This document shows, one piece after another, positions 59,455 to 64,000 of a DNA stretch of 64,000 nt. The position numbers and the translations under genes are program-made. Numbering within the stretch: position 1 is the stretch's first letter; the number at the start of each line of letters is the position of its first letter. The notes under the pieces are model-generated. The model did not search any database. It saw nothing but the letters and a program-made list of their open reading frames with translations, and was not told where the DNA came from. The stretch is from Microlunatus sagamiharensis. GTDB lineage: Bacteria; Actinomycetota; Actinomycetes; Propionibacteriales; Propionibacteriaceae. Where the stretch lies: assembly GCF_900105785.1 (NCBI RefSeq), contig NZ_LT629799.1, positions 62,001-126,000 on the forward strand, in the 5' to 3' direction.

Positions 59455-61224
59455 ATGAGCACCATGCAGAACCCGGCCGACCTGACCGCCGGCCCGACCC
59501 GCGGCGTCGGCGAGCCCGGCGACCGCCCGGCGACGCGGACCCGGCGCGACGGCGACGCCCCGCGCGAGGCCAAGCCGCTGATCCTCACCGTCGACGACGA
59601 CCCGAGCGTCTCGCGGGCGGTCGCGCGCGACCTGCGCCGCCGCTACGCCGAGGACTACCGCATCGTGCGCGCCGAGGCCGGCTCCGTCGCCCTCGACGTG
59701 ATCAAGGAGGTCGTGCTGCGCGGCGAGCAGGTGGCCGTGCTGCTGGCCGACTACCGGATGCCGCAGATGAACGGCGTCGAGTTCCTCGAGGCGGCCATGG
59801 ACCTCGTGCCGCAGGCCCGCCGGGCGCTCCTGACCGCGTACGCCGACACCGACGCCGCCATCGCGGCGATCAACGTCGTCGACGTCGACCACTACCTGCT
59901 CAAGCCGTGGGAGCCGCCGGAGGAGAAGCTCTACCCGGTCGTCGACGAGATGCTGGCCAGCTGGCGGCGGGAGGGCCGCGCGCCGGAGCGCAAGATCAAG
60001 ATCCTCGGCCACCCGTGGTCGCCGCCGTCGTACGAGGTCCGCGACTTCCTGGCGCGCAACCTCGTGCCCTACAAGTGGTACAACGTCGAGGAGCCCGACG
60101 GCTCGCGGCTGCTCGCTGCGGCCGGGCTCGGGCCGGGCGACGTGCCCGTGGTCGTCACGACCGGTGGCGAGGCGCTCTCCAAGCCGAGCCTGACCGCGCT
60201 GGCCGACGCGGTCGGTCTGGACACGACCCCGCGCGGCGACTTCTACGACGTCGTCATCGTCGGCGGCGGGCCGGCCGGTCTGGGCGCTGCGGTCTACGCG
60301 GCCTCGGAGGGGCTCAAGACCGTGGTCCTCGAGCGCTCCGCGGCGGGCGGCCAGGCGGGGCAGAGCTCGCGGATCGAGAACTACCTCGGCTTCCCCGACG
60401 GGGTGGCCGGCTCCCAGCTGACCGACCGGGCGCGGCGCCAGGCGCTCCGCCTCGGCGCGGAGCTGCTCACGGCGCGGACGGTCTCCGGGCTCAAGGCCAA
60501 GGGCCCGGCGCGCGAGATCACCTTCGACGACGGCCAGACGCTGCTGGCCCACACGGTGGTGCTCGCGACGGGCGTCTCCTACCGCCAGCTCGACGCGACC
60601 GGGGCCGACGAGCTGCTCGGCCGAGGCATCTACTACGGCTCCGCGTCGACCGAGGCGAGCGCGTGCGCCGGCGAGCACGTCGTGATTGTCGGCGGCGCCA
60701 ACTCCGCGGGCCAGGCCGCGGTGTTCTTCTCCAACCACGCCGCCAAGGTGACCCTCGTCGTGCGCGGCGACTCCCTCGAGCGCTCGATGTCGGCCTACCT
60801 CGTCGAGCAGGTGCGCGCCCGCGACAACATCGAGGTGCGCACGGGCACCGTCGTGGAGGACTGCCAGGGCGGGGACCACCTGCGCTGCGTGACCCTGCAC
60901 GACCGCACCACCGGCACCCGCGAGGTCGTCGACGTCGGGCACCTGTTCGTCTTCATTGGCGCGGCCCCGCTGACCGACTGGCTCGACGGCGAGGTCGTGC
61001 GCGACCGCGCCGGCTTCGTGCTCACCGGGCCCGAGCTGGTCGTCGAGGGCCGCCGGCCCGACGGCTGGGACCTCGACCGCGACCCGTACCTGCTCGAGTC
61101 GAGCCTGCCCGGCGTCTTCGTGGCCGGCGACGTCCGCTCGGCTTCGGTCAAGCGGGTCGCCTCCGCGGTCGGGGAGGGTGCGTTGGCGGTCACACTCGTG
61201 CACCGCTACCTCGCCGAGCAGTGA
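59455..61224 (+). CDS. Fused response regulator / thioredoxin-reductase-like FAD oxidoreductase
   Basis: A 589-residue fusion. A receiver domain (about residues 40-165) has LILTVDDDPS and LLADYRMPQMNG (phospho-Asp) and YLLKPW. A region resembling a thioredoxin-fold domain follows (about 180-255, KIKILGHPWSPPSYEVRDFL). The C-terminal half is a thioredoxin-reductase-like FAD/NAD domain (VVIVGGGPAGLGAAVYAASEG, GIENYLGFP-like IENYLGFPDG, VIVGGANSAGQAA), but the redox CxxC is absent; the only nearby Cys is a single Cys at ASACAGE. It is likely a redox-sensing signalling protein paired with the next kinase. Confidence 0.92.
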   Translation: MSTMQNPADLTAGPTRGVGEPGDRPATRTRRDGDAPREAKPLILTVDDDPSVSRAVARDLRRRYAEDYRIVRAEAGSVALDVIKEVVLRGEQVAVLLADYRMPQMNGVEFLEAAMDLVPQARRALLTAYADTDAAIAAINVVDVDHYLLKPWEPPEEKLYPVVDEMLASWRREGRAPERKIKILGHPWSPPSYEVRDFLARNLVPYKWYNVEEPDGSRLLAAAGLGPGDVPVVVTTGGEALSKPSLTALADAVGLDTTPRGDFYDVVIVGGGPAGLGAAVYAASEGLKTVVLERSAAGGQAGQSSRIENYLGFPDGVAGSQLTDRARRQALRLGAELLTARTVSGLKAKGPAREITFDDGQTLLAHTVVLATGVSYRQLDATGADELLGRGIYYGSASTEASACAGEHVVIVGGANSAGQAAVFFSNHAAKVTLVVRGDSLERSMSAYLVEQVRARDNIEVRTGTVVEDCQGGDHLRCVTLHDRTTGTREVVDVGHLFVFIGAAPLTDWLDGEVVRDRAGFVLTGPELVVEGRRPDGWDLDRDPYLLESSLPGVFVAGDVRSASVKRVASAVGEGALAVTLVHRYLAEQ

Positions 61225-61285
61225 GCGGGCGCACCATGGGAAGAGAGCACGTCCCGGCCACGTTGGACGGGGTGGAGGAGACACG

Positions 61286-62782
61286 GTGACGCAGCAGGCG
61301 CAGGGCCACGACGAGCAGGTCCGGCACGAGGGTGCCGACCCGGGCGGGCGGCTCACACCCGACGAGCTGAGGACGCTGTTCCTCTTCGAGGCCCTCGACG
61401 CCGACCAGCTGGCCTGGCTGAGCGAGCAGGGGGCGGTCGAGACCCGTACGGCGGGCGAGACCGTCTACGCCGAGGGCGACCCGGCGACCTGCTTCTTCGT
61501 GCTCGTCGAGGGTTGCGTCGCCATGCGCCGCTGGGTCGAGGGCACCAACGTCGAGGTCAACCGCACCGACCAGCGCGGCGTCTACTCGGGCGCGACGACC
61601 GCCTTCGTCCGTGACAGCGACAAGCGCTACGCCAACAGCCTCGTGGCCGTGCACGACTCCCGCTTCTGGGTGATCGACGCGGCCGACTTCGGCGAGAAGA
61701 TCCGGGCCTGGTTCCCGATGGCCATGCACATGCTCGAGGGCCTGGCGACGGGGATGCGCAACAGCCAGCTCGTCGTCGGCCAGCGCGAGCGCCTGCTCTC
61801 CCTCGGCCGGCTGGCCGCGGGCCTCACCCACGAGCTGAACAACCCGGCCTCGGCCGCCGTCCGCGCCACCGCGAGCCTGCGCGAGCGTGTCAGCAAGATG
61901 CGCGGCAAGCTCAGCCACCTGGCCTCGGCCGACATCGACGGCCACGAGTTCGCGGCCATGGTCGACCTGCAGGAGGCGGCGGTCGAGCGGATGGCCAAGA
62001 TCACCCGCGAGCTCAGCCCGCTGGAGACCTCGCAGGCCGAGGACGAGCTGGGCGACTGGCTCGACGACCACGACGTGCAGGGCAGCTGGGACGTGGCACC
62101 GGTCTTCGTCGCCGCCGGCGCCGACGTCGAGTGGCTCGAGGAGCTCGCCGACAACGTCTCGGCCGAGGTCCTCTCCGACGCCGTGCACTGGATCGCGTAC
62201 GCGCTCGACACCGAGCAGCTGATGAACGAGATCGAGGACGCGACCACGCGCATCTCGACGCTGGTCGGGGCGGCGAAGCAGTACTCCCAGCTCGACCGCG
62301 CGGCGCACGCCGACATCGACGTGCACGAGGGCCTCAAGAGCACGATCATGATGCTCAAGCACAAGATCATGGCGAGCGGCAAGATCACGCTGGTCAAGGA
62401 CCTCGCCGACGACCTGCCGCGCGTCCCCGCCTTCCCCGCCGAGCTCAACCAGGTGTGGACCAACCTCATCGACAACGCCGTCCAGGCGATGCCGGACGGC
62501 GGCACGCTGACCGTCCGGACGCGGCTCGAGCGCGACGCCGTCCTCGTCGAGGTCGGCGACACCGGCACCGGGATCCCGCCGGAGATCCAGGAGCGCATCT
62601 TCGAGCCGTTCTTCACCACCAAGCCGGTGGGCGAGGGGACCGGGCTCGGGCTCGACATCTCCTACCGGGTCATCGCCCAGCGTCACGGCGGTGACCTGCG
62701 CGTGCAGTCGGTGCCCGGCGACACCCGTTTCCAGGTCCGCCTCCCGCTCGTGACGCCCGAGCGGCTGCGCACGAGCGAGTGA
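61286..62782 (+). CDS. Histidine kinase with N-terminal cyclic-nucleotide-binding domain
   Basis: A 498-residue soluble kinase. Residues about 25-150 are a CRP/cNMP-binding-like domain (LFLFEALDADQLAWLSEQGAVETRTAGETVYAEGDPATCFFVLVEG). The phosphoacceptor region is SLGRLAAGLTHELNNPA (His near residue 195). The ATPase part has LNQVWTNLIDNAVQAMPDGG, GDTGTGIP, FFTTKPVGEGTGLGLDIS. No transmembrane helix is seen. GGAGGAG precedes GTG at 61286. It is the likely kinase for the receiver of the preceding gene. Confidence 0.93.
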   Translation: MTQQAQGHDEQVRHEGADPGGRLTPDELRTLFLFEALDADQLAWLSEQGAVETRTAGETVYAEGDPATCFFVLVEGCVAMRRWVEGTNVEVNRTDQRGVYSGATTAFVRDSDKRYANSLVAVHDSRFWVIDAADFGEKIRAWFPMAMHMLEGLATGMRNSQLVVGQRERLLSLGRLAAGLTHELNNPASAAVRATASLRERVSKMRGKLSHLASADIDGHEFAAMVDLQEAAVERMAKITRELSPLETSQAEDELGDWLDDHDVQGSWDVAPVFVAAGADVEWLEELADNVSAEVLSDAVHWIAYALDTEQLMNEIEDATTRISTLVGAAKQYSQLDRAAHADIDVHEGLKSTIMMLKHKIMASGKITLVKDLADDLPRVPAFPAELNQVWTNLIDNAVQAMPDGGTLTVRTRLERDAVLVEVGDTGTGIPPEIQERIFEPFFTTKPVGEGTGLGLDISYRVIAQRHGGDLRVQSVPGDTRFQVRLPLVTPERLRTSE

Positions 62783-62826
62783 GCGAGCCGCCCGTGCGGC
62801 GCGAGCGGCACGGGTGTGGACCGATC

Positions 62827-62863
62827 AACGCTGTAAACGACGAGAGCGGTTAGCCTGCGGGAC
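62827..62863 (+). promoter_or_regulatory. Candidate promoter/operator before the OhrR-like gene
   Basis: AACGCT...AGCGGTT forms an imperfect inverted repeat overlapping TTAGCCT, a possible -10 box 8 bases before the ATG. It is placed to be an autoregulatory site. Confidence 0.3.
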
Positions 62864-63376
62864 ATGGATGCGGCGACGGGAGACGGTGGGCGCCCCGACC
62901 CAGCCCCCCTCGTGACGGCCGAGGAGGCCGACGCGCTGAGCCTGGACGACCGGCTCTGCCTCGCCCTCTACACCGCGTCGCGCTCGATGACCGCCCGCTA
63001 CCGCGTCGCTCTCGAGGACCTCGGCCTGACCTACCCGCAGTACCTCGTCATGGTGCTGCTGTGGGAGGAGGGCTCCGTCCCGGTCGGACGGCTCGGCGAG
63101 CGCCTGTCGCTCGAGTCGAGCACGCTGTCGCCGCTGCTCAAGCGCCTCGAGTCGATGGGCCTGATCAGCCGTACGCGCGACCGCGCCGACGAGCGCCTCG
63201 TGATCATCAGCCTGACCAAGGCCGGGCTCCGCATGCAGGAGCAGGCCGGCGCGGTGACCCTCGAGGTCTGCCGCGCCTCGGGCCTGACCATGGGCGACGC
63301 CGCCGAGCTCGTCGGCGAGCTCCGCGCCCTCGACGGGCGGCTGCGGGAGTCGACGCGCCAGGCGCGCTCCGCGTGA
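62864..63376 (+). CDS. MarR-family regulator, OhrR-like organic peroxide sensor
   Basis: A 170-residue repressor. It has the OhrR sensing-Cys context RLCLALYTASRSM (Cys32) and the winged-helix block VGRLGERLSLESSTLSPLLKRLESMGLISRTRDRADERLVIISLT. OhrR proteins are inactivated when organic peroxides oxidise this Cys. The usual target, an ohr peroxidase, is not in the window. It has an N-terminal extension of about 20 residues with no clear role. It stands next to a redox signalling cluster. Confidence 0.88.
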   Translation: MDAATGDGGRPDPAPLVTAEEADALSLDDRLCLALYTASRSMTARYRVALEDLGLTYPQYLVMVLLWEEGSVPVGRLGERLSLESSTLSPLLKRLESMGLISRTRDRADERLVIISLTKAGLRMQEQAGAVTLEVCRASGLTMGDAAELVGELRALDGRLRESTRQARSA

Positions 63377-63377
63377 T

Positions 63378-63452
63378 CTGAGTCTTCTGTCCTCGCTCGG
63401 ACGCGGACCGGGCTGAGTCGTCTGTCCTCGCTCCGCTCGGACGCGGATCAGG
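63378..63452. repeat. Imperfect tandem direct repeat
   Basis: CTGAGTCTTCTGTCCTCGCT and CTGAGTCGTCTGTCCTCGCT begin two units of about 35-40 bases, both followed by CGGACGCGGA. They fill the gap between the OhrR-like gene and the helicase gene; no gene is seen there. Confidence 0.8.
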
Positions 63453-63569
63453 CTCTGGTCCGACGTCTTCCTCCCTGCCGAGCAGGACGAAGAGCGTGTC
63501 CTGCTCCTCCGGTCGTCCAGGCACCGGCGCCCGGTCCGGCGTCGGTCGGGTCTGGGCTGGCTCCCGCGT

Positions 63570-64000
63570 CTAGTCGAGGGCTCCCGGCAGGTCGTGGGTG
63601 TGGACGACGACCAGGCTCGTGACCGCCCTGGTGAGGCAGACGTAGAGGCGCCTGAGGCCGGTGACCTCGTCGGCCTCGGCGGCGACGAGCTCGGCGGGCT
63701 CGAGGAGGACGACGTGGTCGAACTCCAGGCCCTTGACCAGGGTCGCCGGGACCAGGTCGACCCGGGGCGCCGCGTCGGTGCCGAAGTCGCCGGCCTCGCC
63801 GAGCAGGTCGTACGCCACCCCTGACGTCCCGAGGGCCGCGGCGACCTCAGCGATGCGGGCGTCGGGGACGACGACGCCGACCGTCCCCTCCTGCGCCAGG
63901 TCGGCCTGCACGGCCGCCAGGAGCCCGGCGAGGGGGTCGTCGGTGCGGCGCAGGTCGAGCTCGCCGGCCGAGTGGCGCACCGAGCGCGGTGGCGTCAGCG
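63570..64000 (-). CDS. HelD/UvrD-like helicase, N-terminus beyond window
   Basis: The last about 143 residues of a superfamily 1 helicase lie in the window; the rest is beyond base 64000. LVPATLVKGLEFDHVVLLEPAEL (motif V-like) and GLRRLYVCLTRAVTSLVVVH (motif VI-like) match HelD/HelR-type proteins, which remove stalled RNA polymerase from DNA. The final residues (DLPGALD) are typical. The frame runs open to the window end. Confidence 0.85.
   Translation of the reverse strand, partial: LTPPRSVRHSAGELDLRRTDDPLAGLLAAVQADLAQEGTVGVVVPDARIAEVAAALGTSGVAYDLLGEAGDFGTDAAPRVDLVPATLVKGLEFDHVVLLEPAELVAAEADEVTGLRRLYVCLTRAVTSLVVVHTHDLPGALD

Overview
The window is very GC-rich bacterial DNA with dense genes, many GTG starts and many 4-base stop/start overlaps (GTGA, ATGA). 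DinB/DUF664, DUF3263, F420-type LLM oxidoreductase, MpaB/DUF2236 and ECF42-type genes, a groEL under HrcA/CIRCE control, and a dispersed repeat with the core CTTCGACAAGCTCAGG all point to an actinobacterium. Nocardioidaceae or Propionibacteriaceae is my best guess, by inference only. No rRNA genes, CRISPR arrays, transposases or integrases were seen. There is one tRNA, tRNA-Thr(UGU).

Layout. 1-5.3 kb: the end of a GH31 glycosidase gene (cut by the window edge), DinB, EthD and TetR genes, a three-gene operon (cytochrome b561-like protein, Tat-exported molybdopterin oxidoreductase, membrane protein) and a frameshifted cupin gene. 5.4-9.2 kb: a secreted RTX-repeat protein, a four-unit array of the dispersed repeat, a PepSY-like membrane protein and an OmpR-type two-component pair. 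9.2-12.2 kb: a clearly lower-GC island at the 3' end of tRNA-Thr, holding only two translationally coupled genes, a STAND/AAA-like ATPase and a protein with a degenerate ATPase region plus a C-terminal HEPN RNase-like motif. This is the best candidate for an undescribed system. 12.3-17.5 kb: manA, DUF3263, a TetR/esterase pair and a YciI/ECF42 sigma pair. 17.6-25.5 kb: a giant secreted nuclease/5'-nucleotidase and a DUF350/ATP-grasp/lipoprotein cassette. 25.6-27.4 kb: a SAM-I riboswitch controlling a threonine-synthase-like enzyme and a ThiS/MoaD sulfur carrier, probably methionine or homocysteine related. 27.4-36.8 kb: a sugar transporter with a divergent ROK regulator, MpaB and PPOX proteins, a RecQ helicase with a phosphoribosyltransferase-like tail, zwf, an MFS exporter and a DUF1810 protein.

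36.8-38.8 kb holds two neighbouring genes each broken by one in-frame stop: a P-loop kinase/LLM oxidoreductase fusion (TGA) and a VOC protein (TAG). 38.8-47.6 kb: a lipoprotein, a HAD phosphatase, three MFS transporters, a lone groEL with tandem CIRCE operators and a secreted beta-helix protein. 47.6-55.5 kb: an amino-sugar uptake and breakdown operon (ABC importer, GH4-type glycosidase, SIS protein, GlcNAc-kinase-like protein) with a divergent DeoR regulator. 55.5-64 kb: a duplicated-domain lipoprotein, a dipeptidase/CutC/DUF4031 operon, a signalling cluster (UBP zinc finger, receiver-thioredoxin-reductase fusion, cNMP-domain histidine kinase), an OhrR-like regulator and the C-terminal end of a HelD-like helicase.

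Several clusters are built as a sensor plus its target: ROK/transporter, DeoR/ABC operon, TetR/esterase, YciI/ECF sigma, riboswitch/ThrC-ThiS. Family names come from motif recognition by eye; no database search was run.
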